Below are positions 17,798-27,780 of a DNA stretch of 64,000 nucleotides, piece by piece. The stretch is from Moritella sp. 5. GTDB taxonomy: Bacteria > Pseudomonadota > Gammaproteobacteria > Enterobacterales > Moritellaceae. The translations under genes were made by a program, and so were the position numbers. Under the pieces are notes generated by a model. That model was not told the origin of the DNA. It made no database searches and saw only the letters and a program-made list of their open reading frames with translations. The stretch lies in assembly GCF_018219455.1 (NCBI RefSeq), contig NZ_CP056122.1:4620001-4684000 (forward strand), read 5' to 3'. The first letter of the stretch is position 1. The number at the start of each line of letters is the position of its first letter.

Positions 17798-19018
17798 CTA
17801 ACCTGAAACCATATTGTTTAAAGACAAAATCGGTTGAAGAATTGCCATCACAATAAATAATACAACACCCGACATACTCACTACCAGTAAGGGTTGAAAA
17901 ATGCCTAAAGCCATCGTCACTTGCGCTTCAAATTGTGAATCTTGATTATCTGCAGCGCGCTCTAACATCGGACCTAATTCACCACTTTGTTCACCACTGG
18001 CAATCATATGCAGCATCATTGGTGGAAATAATTTTGTTTCCGTTAATGCTGCTCTTAAACTAGTACCTTCACGAACGCGCATTGTCGCAGCTTCGACCAA
18101 TTTACGCGCATGCATATTGGTTAATACCCGTCCCGCAATCAACATACTTTCGAGTAGCGGTACCGCACTGGCATTTAAAATACTTAATGTTCGCGCGAAA
18201 CGCGCAGTATTGATTCCACGACTCACCTTACCAATGACAGGCACTTTTAATAATCGTTCATCGAATATCAAGCGATTCGCAGGTTTTAATAACAAGCGTT
18301 TAATAACAATGATAGTAAGGACAATACCAACAACAAGATAAAGACCATAGTTACTGACAAAATCAGAAAGTCCGATCAATATTTGGGTGATTTGCGGTAA
18401 TTCTTGTCCCATGTGTTCAAACTGGCCTACAACTTTAGGCACGACACTTGTCAATAATAGCGACACAACACCAATAGCCACCAGCGTTAACATGACCGGA
18501 TAAATCATGGCTTGCGTTAATTGACTGGTCATTTTTTGGCGTTGTTCGGTATAGTCAGCCAAACGATTGAGTACTTTATCTAAATGACCCGACTTTTCGC
18601 CAGAGGCCACCATAGAACAATATAGATCGTCAAAGGCATGAGGGAACTCAGCAAAACTTTCTGCTAACGTATGTCCTTCAACAACACGACTACGTACGGC
18701 CAAGATCATATTCTGAATACGGGGCAGTTCACTTTGTTCTGCAACCGCTTTTAATGATTCCTCGAGTGGTAGCGAAGCAGCAATTAACGTGGATAACTGG
18801 CGGGTTAATAGCGCCATATCCGCCGTACTAATACCTCGTTTAAATGAAAAAATACCTGCCGCTTTTTTCTTTTCAGCCGCTGCAGACATTTCCACTTCCA
18901 GTGGAGTTAAGCCTTTCTCGCGTAATAAAGCACGCGCTTGCTTTGGCCCATCTGCTTCCACTACCCCTTTTTTATTTTTACCTTTTTGATCAATCGCTAA
19001 ATAAGAAAATGCAGGCAT
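17798..19018 (-). CDS. gspF: Type II secretion inner-membrane protein F
   Basis: 406-residue polytopic platform protein with two repeated GspF domains. The first contains MALLTRQLSTLIAASLPLEE (about residues 72-91) and the second ARFARTLSILNASAVPLLE. Three membrane segments lie at about 175-195, 225-245 and 378-398. It contacts GspE and GspL and recruits pseudopilins. The start lies 2 bp from the gspE stop. Confidence 0.96.
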   Translation of the reverse strand: MPAFSYLAIDQKGKNKKGVVEADGPKQARALLREKGLTPLEVEMSAAAEKKKAAGIFSFKRGISTADMALLTRQLSTLIAASLPLEESLKAVAEQSELPRIQNMILAVRSRVVEGHTLAESFAEFPHAFDDLYCSMVASGEKSGHLDKVLNRLADYTEQRQKMTSQLTQAMIYPVMLTLVAIGVVSLLLTSVVPKVVGQFEHMGQELPQITQILIGLSDFVSNYGLYLVVGIVLTIIVIKRLLLKPANRLIFDERLLKVPVIGKVSRGINTARFARTLSILNASAVPLLESMLIAGRVLTNMHARKLVEAATMRVREGTSLRAALTETKLFPPMMLHMIASGEQSGELGPMLERAADNQDSQFEAQVTMALGIFQPLLVVSMSGVVLFIVMAILQPILSLNNMVSG

Positions 19019-19020
19019 GC

Positions 19021-20520
19021 TTATCCCTCTCTTGTCACACGAAGTACTTCTTCTAAGGTGGTGACACCTTCCAGTACTTTAGCTAGGCCATCTTGACGGA
19101 TACTTGGTGTGAATGGTCGAATATGACGTTCTACGATTTGTTCGCCAGCACCACTGTGGATCATGTCTCGCACATCTTCATCGACGATTAATAATTCATG
19201 AATACCAGTACGACCTCGATAGCCTGTGTTGTTACAGTTTTCGCAACCTTTCGGATGATAAATGACTGTCGCGTCCGCCACTCGATTAGAAGCCAATTGC
19301 TCAAGTTCGCGCTCTGTTGGCGGTGCACCTTCTCGACAATCGGGACAAAGCGTTCGTACTAATCGTTGTGCCAGTACACCCAATATACTTGACGACAATA
19401 AGAAGGGCTCTAATCCCATATCACGTAAACGAGTGACGGCGCCCACTGCGGTATTAGTATGTAAGGTAGATAATACGAGGTGACCCGTTAAACTAGCTTG
19501 AACGGCAATTTGCGCTGTTTCTAAATCACGCACCTCACCAATCATCACAACATCGGGGTCTTGACGTAAAATAGCACGTAAACCACGTGAGAAGGTCATA
19601 TCAACTTTTGGATTTACTTGCGTTTGCCCAATGCCATCAAGTTGATATTCAATTGGATCTTCAACCGTTAAGATATTACGATCTTTGCTGTTAATATCCG
19701 ATAGTGCGGCATATAAGGTCGTACTCTTACCCGACCCCGTAGGACCAGTAACTAAAATAATGCCGTGTGGCTTATGAATAAGTTCAGACATCTTATTACG
19801 ATTATCTAACGTCATCCCCAAATGCTTTAATTCTAATTTAGCGTTATTCTTATCGAGTAAACGCATTACGACACGTTCACCAAAACTCGATGGTAAGGTT
19901 GATACACGCACGTCAACACCACGTCCACCAATTCGCAACGAGATTCGCCCATCTTGGGGAACACGCTTTTCTGCTATATCCATTTTTGACATAACTTTGA
20001 TTCGTGATATTAACAATGATGCCAATTTCCGATTCGGTTTCAAAATTTCTCTTAATACACCGTCAATACGGAAGCGGATCACCAATGCACGCTCAAATGT
20101 TTCCACATGAATGTCTGAAGCACCTTCTTTAATCGCTTCACTGAGCATCGCATTGATCAGTTTAATGATCGGCGCATCATCATCGGACTCCAATAAATCT
20201 TCTTCGGTTGGTAACTCCTCAGCTAACGTAAAAAAATCAACTTCATTACCAATGTCCTGCATTAACTGTCTAGCTTCTGATGAGTCACGTTGAAACACAT
20301 CTGTCAGTTTTAATTCGAATGCCTCATCATCTAACAACACCAATTGAAACGCTTGGCCAAGGTTACGGCGTACTTCAAGTACCGTACTCGGGGCAACATC
20401 GGCTTTGTGATATAACACCCAGCCCCGTTCACCTTCACTTAGCACTACACCAAATTTTTTGGCAAACGAAAAAGGCAAGCGTTCGCTTTCACTTACCTCG
20501 TCATAATCCTGAGTACTCAT
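19021..20520 (-). CDS. gspE: Type II secretion ATPase E
   Basis: 499-residue cytoplasmic ATPase that drives pseudopilus assembly. An N-terminal GspL-binding domain is followed by the NTPase with Walker [11 protein letters not shown] (about residue 258), an Asp box ([12 protein letters not shown]), Walker B ([16 protein letters not shown]) and His box ([13 protein letters not shown]). The four-cysteine zinc motif is CPDC then CENC (about residues 392-428). Its ATG is adjacent to the gspD stop. Confidence 0.97.
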   Translation of the reverse strand: MSTQDYDEVSESERLPFSFAKKFGVVLSEGERGWVLYHKADVAPSTVLEVRRNLGQAFQLVLLDDEAFELKLTDVFQRDSSEARQLMQDIGNEVDFFTLAEELPTEEDLLESDDDAPIIKLINAMLSEAIKEGASDIHVETFERALVIRFRIDGVLREILKPNRKLASLLISRIKVMSKMDIAEKRVPQDGRISLRIGGRGVDVRVSTLPSSFGERVVMRLLDKNNAKLELKHLGMTLDNRNKMSELIHKPHGIILVTGPTGSGKSTTLYAALSDINSKDRNILTVEDPIEYQLDGIGQTQVNPKVDMTFSRGLRAILRQDPDVVMIGEVRDLETAQIAVQASLTGHLVLSTLHTNTAVGAVTRLRDMGLEPFLLSSSILGVLAQRLVRTLCPDCREGAPPTERELEQLASNRVADATVIYHPKGCENCNNTGYRGRTGIHELLIVDEDVRDMIHSGAGEQIVERHIRPFTPSIRQDGLAKVLEGVTTLEEVLRVTREG

Positions 20521-22614
20521 CTACTCAGCCTCACTTGTCGTTTTAGGCTTCGTTCTCATGTCAAATTCAACCGTTTGATCATCTTGCTCTTCCAGATATT
20601 GACGAACTGCAGGCGAAATAATACGCTCTTCATCAAATTTAGGTAACACTGGAACATCAGTAAACGGCATCAATGCGACACCTTTTTCTTGTTGTAGCAA
20701 CTGATTTGCGCGCATTAAACTGTACTTACGATTGCTGATACCGCGGATCGATGCATTATCACGAATAATGGTCGGTTTAATAAAGATCATCAGATTACGT
20801 TTTGAAGTGCTTGATGATGTAGACTTGAATAAATTACCAATCCAAGGGATGTCGCCGAGCCAAGGTACCTTAGAAACACTTTCAATCACTTTCTCATCAA
20901 GTAAGCCACCAATCACGATCGTTTGCCCACTGTCCACTAAAATGGTGGTATTTACCTGACGTTTCGCAAAAGTCACATCCACCGCAGTAGAACCTAATAC
21001 TTGTGATACCTCTTGCTCAATGGTTAACTGTACCGCATCACCTTCGTTGATTTGTGGCGTCACTTTTAATTTAATTCCCACTTCCCGACGCTCAATCGTC
21101 TGGAATGGGTTTTCATTACCCGACCCCGTTGAAGAGCCTGTAATAACGGGTACTTCTTCACCAACAACAAATGTGGCTTCTTGATTATCGAGTGTCATGA
21201 TACTTGGCGTAGCAAGAAGGTTAGAATTAGTATCTGTAGCAGCCGCTTGAATAATCGCACCGAAGGTTTTTGACCCATTCATAACGCCCATAATCATGCC
21301 GTTCACATTACCAAGTGCTGAAGCAAGTGCTGAAGTATCACCAGAAGTTGTAGTCGTCCTCGGTGTTTCTATACCTGTTGCAGGGTCAGTATAAATCGTT
21401 GTCGTTTTTTTATCCTGTGCATCATAAATACCCTGGCCAAGTGCACCTAAAGAGACTTGCTTGCCATTATTATATTGCGTGCCACCTGCTTCCGTTGCCC
21501 ACTGAACACCAAAGTCAATGCCATCACCTTCTGATATTTCGACAATAATCGCTTCGACTAATACTTGTGCACGGCGAATATCAAGCTGACTAATCACTTG
21601 CTCTAAGGTACGCATCACATCCGGTTGTGCCGTAATCACCAACGCATTGGTGTCTTCATGCGCTTCAATACCCGGCTCTGATTTTGAACTCGATTTTGAT
21701 TTTGATTTAGTCGATGAACCAGACGTTCCATCCTCAATAGAGTTACTCACCCCTTTTAAAACTTCGGCAACTTCTTTAGCATTCGCGTATTTCAAATAAA
21801 TAACGCGGGTATTACCTGTGCTTTCTAATTCGCTATCAAGCTGTTGGATTAATTTAGCAACACGTTGACGCGCTTTGGGATCACCACTAATCACAACCGC
21901 GTTAGTTCTATCATCAGCAACAATTTTAGGTTGTAAAATACTTGGGATCTTCGATTTCCCATCGCCTTTGTTCACACTATCAATAATACGAACCATCTCA
22001 CTAGCAGATGCGTATTTAAGATGAATAATATCAACGGCCTGATCTCCCGCTTTATCTACACGGTGGACAATTTCCACTAAGCGATTAACCACGGCTGCGC
22101 GGCCTGTCAGCATTAACACATTAGACGGTTCATAATGCACTACATTACCGCCACCAGCATTATCATTTAGCTGACGTAATAACGGAGAGAGCTCACGTAC
22201 CGATACGTTATGAACAGGTACAACACGCGTAACCATTTCATCACCCTGACCAGGATCGTTATCATCAACCACAGGTATGCTGGATGTTTTTGCTACTTTG
22301 CTTTTAATAACTTTAAGTACACCATTGTCCATCTTAACAACGGAATAACCATATACATCTAAGACATTAAGAAAGAACTGATAATACTGTTCTTCATTTA
22401 ATAGATCGTAACTACGAACATTCACCTTGCCACGCACACTCGGATCAATGATCACTGTTTTATTTAAATTTTTACCCACAACATTAATAAATTCATTAAT
22501 ATCAGTGCCTTTAAAACTTGCAGAATAATCGGCAGCCATGGCCATCCCACTCAAACTCAGCAATATCCCTGAAGTTAAGCTTGTTAATTTTTTTCCAACG
22601 TTATTAAGGTTCAT
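20521..22614 (-). CDS. gspD: Type II secretion outer-membrane secretin D
   Basis: 697 residues. A signal peptide (residues 1-28, ending AMA) is followed by N0 to N3 domains and the secretin channel. The N0 start SASFKGTDINEFINVVGKN and the secretin signature VPWLGDIPWIGNLFKS (about residue 590) are clear. A serine/lysine linker (TKSKSKSSSKSEPG) interrupts the N3 region, as in Vibrio and Klebsiella relatives. The C-terminal S-domain, which binds pilotin, is present after about residue 620. No pilotin gene is seen nearby. Confidence 0.97.
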   Translation of the reverse strand: MNLNNVGKKLTSLTSGILLSLSGMAMAADYSASFKGTDINEFINVVGKNLNKTVIIDPSVRGKVNVRSYDLLNEEQYYQFFLNVLDVYGYSVVKMDNGVLKVIKSKVAKTSSIPVVDDNDPGQGDEMVTRVVPVHNVSVRELSPLLRQLNDNAGGGNVVHYEPSNVLMLTGRAAVVNRLVEIVHRVDKAGDQAVDIIHLKYASASEMVRIIDSVNKGDGKSKIPSILQPKIVADDRTNAVVISGDPKARQRVAKLIQQLDSELESTGNTRVIYLKYANAKEVAEVLKGVSNSIEDGTSGSSTKSKSKSSSKSEPGIEAHEDTNALVITAQPDVMRTLEQVISQLDIRRAQVLVEAIIVEISEGDGIDFGVQWATEAGGTQYNNGKQVSLGALGQGIYDAQDKKTTTIYTDPATGIETPRTTTTSGDTSALASALGNVNGMIMGVMNGSKTFGAIIQAAATDTNSNLLATPSIMTLDNQEATFVVGEEVPVITGSSTGSGNENPFQTIERREVGIKLKVTPQINEGDAVQLTIEQEVSQVLGSTAVDVTFAKRQVNTTILVDSGQTIVIGGLLDEKVIESVSKVPWLGDIPWIGNLFKSTSSSTSKRNLMIFIKPTIIRDNASIRGISNRKYSLMRANQLLQQEKGVALMPFTDVPVLPKFDEERIISPAVRQYLEEQDDQTVEFDMRTKPKTTSEAE

Positions 22615-22666
22615 CTTTATCCTTAGCTACCTAAGTTACCGGCTTAAAAAGTGTGTCGCTCAATGG

Positions 22667-23539
22667 CTACTCTGGCATACTTAAATAAATACTGTGTAAT
22701 TGCCCATCACGCTCAACTGTCAGGGACATTTCGGTCAAGTCTTTCAGTTGCGTGGCAACTTCCATTGCTTGGCGAGTATCCGTTAAATCATATCCATTTA
22801 ACGATACGGCGAGATCATTTGGTTTTAAACCAACTTCTTTAAATAGTTCACGATTTTTACCTGGATTAACACGATAACCCGCTAATTTCCCATTAGTTCG
22901 AACGGGAGAAATACGTACGTAGTCGGTAATGCTGGCAGGGTTTGATAATAAGTCGTTACGTAGATTAGAAAGGTCTCTAGGTGCTTTGCTTGAACTTTCG
23001 TTATGAGACTGTCGTTCGCTTGTCTCACGAGTGAATTCTTCACCATCCAACATTAACGTTTCTAAGTTACCTCTATATTTAATGATCACACGGTCAACCA
23101 GTACCTGGTTTAACACCGCATTCGTCTCGCCAATCTCATCATCAATCCCGTACGTTTCTTGCTTACCTTTGAGCTCGATAATCGCTAATGCAAGACTTGG
23201 TTCAGTACTCGCAACAAGGCCAACTAATATTAGACGTAAGCGTGTTTTTGGTGCATCAATAGTCTGAACAGCGACAGACTCTTGATTTTCTGCTTGCTGT
23301 TTACCAAATAAATTTAAATTACGAAGTGTATTTAATTCATAACTTTTGGCTTGATCACTACCACTGCTAAATATAGGTTGCCATAATGTTGCAGATTCTG
23401 ACTTTATCGGCCATAACTGCCAAGTTAACACCGCTGATTGATAACAAAATACAGCGAGTAAAAAATAGCAACAAAAGGTCGATATTTGTTTTTGAGGTAG
23501 TTTGATTATAAGCTGCTTAAGCGCATCTAAATTATCCAT
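22667..23539 (-). CDS. gspC: Type II secretion inner-membrane protein C
   Basis: 290 residues: a short cytoplasmic tail, a membrane helix (about 20-40), the periplasmic homology region (about 85-165, RLRLILVGLVASTEPSLALAI) and a C-terminal PDZ domain (about 200-290, containing GYRVNPGKNRELF and GLKPNDLAVSLNGYDL). GspC ties the inner-membrane platform to the secretin N0 domain and helps select substrates. It is the first gene of the cluster, 52 bp before gspD. The PDZ form, not the coiled-coil form, is the Vibrio/Klebsiella type. Confidence 0.95.
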   Translation of the reverse strand: MDNLDALKQLIIKLPQKQISTFCCYFLLAVFCYQSAVLTWQLWPIKSESATLWQPIFSSGSDQAKSYELNTLRNLNLFGKQQAENQESVAVQTIDAPKTRLRLILVGLVASTEPSLALAIIELKGKQETYGIDDEIGETNAVLNQVLVDRVIIKYRGNLETLMLDGEEFTRETSERQSHNESSSKAPRDLSNLRNDLLSNPASITDYVRISPVRTNGKLAGYRVNPGKNRELFKEVGLKPNDLAVSLNGYDLTDTRQAMEVATQLKDLTEMSLTVERDGQLHSIYLSMPE

Positions 23540-23687
23540 TTTTGTATTACCCTAATACAGCATTACTTTCAAAATAAGCTATGTTTACCAACGTTTGTGA
23601 TTAACCCGAATAAAAGTCGTAAATTGAACTGACCAATATTAGCCCTCTCGCTCTATCCGTACAAGCCTTAAACACGACAAACATCAG

Positions 23688-23723
23688 TTAAATCATATAA
23701 ATCAGATGAATCGGATAAATCAT
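23688..23723. repeat. Four 9-bp tandem repeats upstream of gspC
   Basis: Units TTAAATCAT, ATAAATCAG, ATGAATCGG and ATAAATCAT follow each other without gaps. AAACATCAG at 23679-23687 is a weaker fifth unit. Consensus ATAAATCAK. They start about 150 bp upstream of gspC and lie 257 bp from hslR. This could be a binding array for a regulator; no known consensus is matched with confidence. Confidence 0.6.
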
Positions 23724-23735
23724 GACAGAAAATTA

Positions 23736-23758
23736 ATATTTTTTTAATAAAAAAATAT
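23736..23758. repeat. AT-only inverted repeat
   Basis: Perfect 10-bp arms ATATTTTTTT / AAAAAAATAT with a 3-bp loop. It may act as bent or easily melted DNA, or as a weak terminator. It lies about 200 bp upstream of gspC. Confidence 0.5.
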
Positions 23759-23979
23759 ACCAGCGCTAACCTTTAAAGAATATATGAATTCTGATTATTC
23801 GCCACACTATAATTACAACACTTACAAATGAAACTATGATGAAAGAAATGTGAAATCAACGACGTGATTTAGTTAATGAAATGTGTATTCCCGCTCAATA
23901 AAAGACTCTCTTACTGCTTTATTTATCTGTTATAATCAGATCAATAAGATCGTTTATTTGGAATATGGTTACATTCAAT

Positions 23980-24378
23980 ATGTCAAAAAATACCAAACCA
24001 GATAGTGATGTGCGTTTTGATAAGTGGTTGTGGGCTGCACGGTTTTTTAAAACCCGCGCCATTGCCAGAGACATGATCCAAAGTGGTAAAGTCCGCTACA
24101 ATGATCAACGCACAAAACCCAGTAAAACCGTTGAGTTGGGTGCAACAATAAAAATAAAACAAGGCTTTGATGAAAAGGAAGTGATCGTAAAGCAGCTTTC
24201 CGCACAAAGGAGAGGGGCACCAGAGGCGGCTACTTTGTATGAAGAAACACCAACTAGTGTTGAAAAGCGTGCACAAAATGATGTCGCGCGTAAACTGAAT
24301 ACATTGTATAACCCTAGCCCTGATAAACGTCCCGACAAGAAACAACGTCGAGAACTATTGCGGATAAAAAATCATTAA
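23980..24378 (+). CDS. hslR: Heat shock protein 15, ribosome-recycling S4 protein
   Basis: 132-residue RNA-binding protein that in E. coli binds 50S subunits carrying a stalled nascent chain and frees them for reuse. The S4 fold covers about residues 10-75 (VRFDKWLWAARFFKTRA, SGKVRYNDQRTKPSK). The basic tail includes YNPSPDKRPDKKQRRELL. The ATG at 23980 is chosen because the resulting length equals E. coli HslR (133); an ATG five codons upstream is also open and neither has a good ribosome site. It is followed 19 bp later by hslO. Confidence 0.94.
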   Translation: MSKNTKPDSDVRFDKWLWAARFFKTRAIARDMIQSGKVRYNDQRTKPSKTVELGATIKIKQGFDEKEVIVKQLSAQRRGAPEAATLYEETPTSVEKRAQNDVARKLNTLYNPSPDKRPDKKQRRELLRIKNH

Positions 24379-24397
24379 CTTTAACGTCGAGAATATT

Positions 24398-25279
24398 ATG
24401 AGCCAGAAAGATTTATTACACCGTTACCTGTTTGAAGATCACCAAGTACGTGGTGAGATTGTACAACTTGAACAAAGCTTTATTGATATTTTAGAAAACC
24501 TAAATTACCCAAGACCTGTTCAGCGCCTACTCGGTGAGTTACAAGTTGCAGCAAGTCTATTAACAGCGACATTAAAATTTAAAGGCTCTATCACGGTTCA
24601 GTTACAAGGTGACGGTCCGGTGACACTTGCAGTTATTAATGGTAACGAAGATCTTGAATTACGTGGTGTGGCTCGCTGGAATGGTTCAGTACCAGACACA
24701 AACAATGTAAAAGAATTGATTGGTAAAGGTGTGATGGTTATTACTGTCTCACCAGACAAAGGCGAACGTTATCAAGGTATCGTTGATCTTGGTGGCGAAA
24801 CTTTACAAGAATGCTTAGAGCAATACTTCGAACAGTCTGAACAGCTAACAACACGTTTGTGGTTCCGTACTGGTAAAGTGGGCTATAGAAAACAAGCTGC
24901 AGGCATGATGCTACAAAAATTACCAGCATCAGACGACAAGAAAAGTTCACATGAAGATTTTGAACACCTAGTCGCATTAACAGCAACGATAAAAGATGAT
25001 GAATTATTTAATCTTGATGCTGAAGATGTGCTAGTACGACTTTATCACCAAGAAAAAGTACGCTTATTCGATCCACAAACCGTGTCATTTAAATGTGGTT
25101 GTTCACATGAACGTAGTGCAACAGCACTACTTAGCGTAGCAAAAGAAGAGTTACTTGATATTATTGCTGAAAAAGGACAAATAGAGATGCACTGTGATTA
25201 TTGCGGTTCGCTTTATGCCTTTAATGCGGGAGATGTAGAAGATATACATTCACCGCAAATTGGCAACCCAGTACATTAA
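24398..25279 (+). CDS. hslO: Redox-regulated chaperone Hsp33
   Basis: 293-residue cytosolic holdase activated by oxidative unfolding. The four zinc-binding cysteines are present at the C-terminus as CGC (about 231-233) and CDYC (about 263-266), the CXC...CXXC redox switch. The N-terminal domain begins with KDLLHRYLFEDHQVRGEIVQL, typical for Hsp33. It forms an operon with hslR, as in E. coli. A GGGTGC/GCACCC hairpin 70 bp after the stop (25349-25367) lacks a T tail and is only a weak terminator candidate. Confidence 0.96.
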   Translation: MSQKDLLHRYLFEDHQVRGEIVQLEQSFIDILENLNYPRPVQRLLGELQVAASLLTATLKFKGSITVQLQGDGPVTLAVINGNEDLELRGVARWNGSVPDTNNVKELIGKGVMVITVSPDKGERYQGIVDLGGETLQECLEQYFEQSEQLTTRLWFRTGKVGYRKQAAGMMLQKLPASDDKKSSHEDFEHLVALTATIKDDELFNLDAEDVLVRLYHQEKVRLFDPQTVSFKCGCSHERSATALLSVAKEELLDIIAEKGQIEMHCDYCGSLYAFNAGDVEDIHSPQIGNPVH

Positions 25280-25443
25280 ACAAAATGTGAATAAGAGTGT
25301 AGAAAATACACCGTAGCACATCGTTTAACACTGCTAAATTTAATAATAAGGGTGCCGTTAGTGCACCCATTAAATTTAATTTGCAAACCAACTTAATTTA
25401 ATCTGAAACAATAAATTAAACTCTGTACCCCCAGGAGATACCA

Positions 25444-27075
25444 ATGACAGAAGTAAAACATAAAAATACAGTTATTGGCGCCACTATCGATCTATCGGTA
25501 TATGGCATCAAGGATGTTGAAGAAATCGTATATAACCCTTCTTACGAGCTACTTTTTTCAGAAGAAACAAAAGCAGGTCTAGAAGGTTATGAAAAAGGGA
25601 CTGTTACTGAATCAGGTGCAGTTGCAGTTGATACAGGTATCTTCACCGGTCGTTCACCAAAAGATAAATACATTGTTCGTGATGATACAACTCGCGATAC
25701 AGTATGGTGGTCAGATCAAGGTAAAAATGATAATAAAGCCATCTCTCAAGACGTATGGAATGATCTTAAAGCACTCGTAACACAACAGCTTTCCACAAAA
25801 CGTTTATTCGTTGTTGATACATACTGTGGTGCTAACGCCAATACCCGTATTAAAGTTCGTTTCATCACCGAAGTTGCATGGCAAGCGCATTTCGTTAAGA
25901 ACATGTTCATCCGTCCAACCGAAGCAGAATTAGCAACTTACGAACCAGATTTCGTGGTAATGAATGGCGCTAAGTGCACAAACCCTGACTGGGAAAAGCA
26001 CGGCCTAAATTCTGAAAACTTTGTTGCTTTCAATTTAACAGAGAAAATTCAACTTATCGGCGGTACTTGGTACGGCGGCGAAATGAAAAAAGGTATGTTC
26101 TCTTATATGAACTACCTATTGCCACTACAAGGTATTGCATCAATGCATTGTTCAGCAAACGTAAGTTCTGATGGTGAAACAGCAATCTTCTTTGGCTTAT
26201 CTGGTACAGGTAAAACAACATTATCAACCGATCCAAAACGCCAATTAATTGGTGATGATGAACACGGTTGGGATGATGATGGCGTATTCAACTTCGAAGG
26301 TGGTTGCTACGCAAAAACAATTAAGTTAAGTGCAGAAGCGGAGCCAGAAATATTCGGCGCAATTCGTCGTGACGCATTACTTGAAAACGTAACCGTACTT
26401 GACGGTGGCGTAGTTGATTATAACGACGGTTCGAAAACAGAAAACACACGTGTTTCTTATCCTATCGAACACATTGAAAATATCGTTAAGCCAATCTCGA
26501 AAGGCGGTCACGCAAATAAAGTTATTTTCTTAAGTGCTGATGCATTTGGTGTTTTACCTCCAGTATCTAAACTAACGCCAGAACAAACTAAATATCACTT
26601 CCTATCAGGTTTTACGGCTAAATTGGCTGGTACTGAGCGTGGCATTACAGAACCAACACCAACATTCTCTGCCTGTTTCGGCGCCGCGTTCCTATCGCTT
26701 CACCCAACCAAATACGGCCAAGAGCTTGTTAAACGTATGGAAGCATCCGGCGCGCAAGCTTACCTAGTGAATACGGGTTGGAACGGCACAGGTAAACGTA
26801 TTTCAATTAAAGATACACGTGCAATCATCGATGCAATTCTTGATGGTTCAATTGAAAAAGTGGAAAGTAAAACGATCCCTTACTTCAATTTAGAAGTACC
26901 AACAACACTACCAGGTTGTGATACTAAGATTCTTGATCCACGAGATACATACGAAGATGCAAATGTATGGGAAGAGAAAGCGGTAGCGCTTGCAAAACGT
27001 TTCGTGAGCAACTTTGAGAAGTTCACTGACAACGAAGAAGGCAAAGCACTACTTGCTGCAGGTCCACAACTTTAA
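25444..27075 (+). CDS. pckA: Phosphoenolpyruvate carboxykinase (ATP)
   Basis: 543-residue cytosolic enzyme converting oxaloacetate and ATP to phosphoenolpyruvate, the first step of gluconeogenesis. Substrate motif [13 protein letters not shown] (about residue 60), [20 protein letters not shown], kinase-1a P-loop [11 protein letters not shown] (about 246-256) and kinase-2 [22 protein letters not shown] are all intact. Length matches the ATP-dependent family, not the GTP type. AGGAGA precedes the ATG. It lies between hslO and greB, as in E. coli, although envZ-ompR are absent here. Confidence 0.97.
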   Translation: MTEVKHKNTVIGATIDLSVYGIKDVEEIVYNPSYELLFSEETKAGLEGYEKGTVTESGAVAVDTGIFTGRSPKDKYIVRDDTTRDTVWWSDQGKNDNKAISQDVWNDLKALVTQQLSTKRLFVVDTYCGANANTRIKVRFITEVAWQAHFVKNMFIRPTEAELATYEPDFVVMNGAKCTNPDWEKHGLNSENFVAFNLTEKIQLIGGTWYGGEMKKGMFSYMNYLLPLQGIASMHCSANVSSDGETAIFFGLSGTGKTTLSTDPKRQLIGDDEHGWDDDGVFNFEGGCYAKTIKLSAEAEPEIFGAIRRDALLENVTVLDGGVVDYNDGSKTENTRVSYPIEHIENIVKPISKGGHANKVIFLSADAFGVLPPVSKLTPEQTKYHFLSGFTAKLAGTERGITEPTPTFSACFGAAFLSLHPTKYGQELVKRMEASGAQAYLVNTGWNGTGKRISIKDTRAIIDAILDGSIEKVESKTIPYFNLEVPTTLPGCDTKILDPRDTYEDANVWEEKAVALAKRFVSNFEKFTDNEEGKALLAAGPQL

Positions 27076-27129
27076 ACTTTATTTAAGTTAATGTTTATAC
27101 CGATTTAAATAATGAGCAATAATGAACAT

Positions 27130-27164
27130 AATGCCAGTATCGAGTAATCGACCTGGCATTTTTT
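27130..27164 (+). terminator. Terminator after pckA
   Basis: Hairpin with arms AATGCCAG / CTGGCATT, an inner TCGA pairing, and a TTTTTT tail, about 55 bp after the pckA stop. Confidence 0.8.
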
Positions 27165-27246
27165 CTACCTGCCATAACGAAAATGAGCTATTCAGCTGTG
27201 CTATTGCTATAATTTCTCTTCAATATAATTTAAGAAGGTCATAGCA

Positions 27247-27732
27247 TTGGCTATATCAAACTTAATCACCCGAGTGGGCTGGGAAACTTTAGACAAACGC
27301 CTTAAATTTCTCTGGAAAGAAGAACGACCAAGAGTCACAAAAGTTGTGTCTTGGGCAGCTTCTCTAGGTGACCGCAGTGAAAATGCTGACTACAAAGAAA
27401 ATAAACATTTACTGCGAACCATCGACCGCGAAATTCGATTTTTAGTTAAACGCCTCGAAGTATTAGAGATCGTCGATTATCGTCCACAACAAGATGGCAC
27501 TGTCTATTTTGGCGCCTATGCCGAATTAGAAGATGATGATGGTAAGGTAATACAGTGCCGCATTGTCGGCCGTGACGAATTAGACCCAAAACGTAATTTC
27601 ATTACAGTCGACTCTCCAATGGCAAAAGCCCTTATCGGGAAACAAGTTGATGATGAGGCGATAGTGCACACGCCTGCGGGTAGTAAAACGTGGTACATCA
27701 ACAAGATCCAATACATCCCATTTACAGAATAA
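27247..27732 (+). CDS. greB: Transcript cleavage factor GreB
   Basis: 161-residue factor that enters the RNA polymerase secondary channel and stimulates cleavage of backtracked RNA. The coiled-coil tip motif ASLGDRSENADYKENK carries the catalytic acidic pair, and the C-terminal domain (YRPQQDGTVYFGAYAELEDDDG, IVGRDELDP) is typical. The basic patch and the KEERPRVTK sequence favour GreB over GreA. No ATG fits; the start is TTG at 27247, with AAGG about 7 nt upstream. It is followed by tex, as in E. coli. Confidence 0.95.
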   Translation: MAISNLITRVGWETLDKRLKFLWKEERPRVTKVVSWAASLGDRSENADYKENKHLLRTIDREIRFLVKRLEVLEIVDYRPQQDGTVYFGAYAELEDDDGKVIQCRIVGRDELDPKRNFITVDSPMAKALIGKQVDDEAIVHTPAGSKTWYINKIQYIPFTE

Positions 27733-27780
27733 TCATCCGTATTCATGTCATCACAAATCTATTCATTTTAAGGATCCAAA

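Larger units (their letters stand above)
23540..23964. other. Divergent region between gspC and hslR
   Basis: About 425 bp without a gene. It holds four 9-bp direct repeats (23688-23723) and a poly-T/poly-A inverted repeat (23736-23758), listed separately. A TATAAT lies near 23930 on the plus strand, 50 bp before hslR, with only a poor -35. No small ORF with a ribosome site is seen. Confidence 0.5.

Noticed and set aside
23688-23723. CRISPR-like array
   Set aside because: Units are 9 bp with no spacers and no cas genes nearby; it is a short tandem repeat.
25349-25367. GGGTGC/GCACCC hairpin as a strong hslO terminator
   Set aside because: The following sequence is ATTAAATTTAAT without a continuous T run; at most a weak or Rho-assisted stop.
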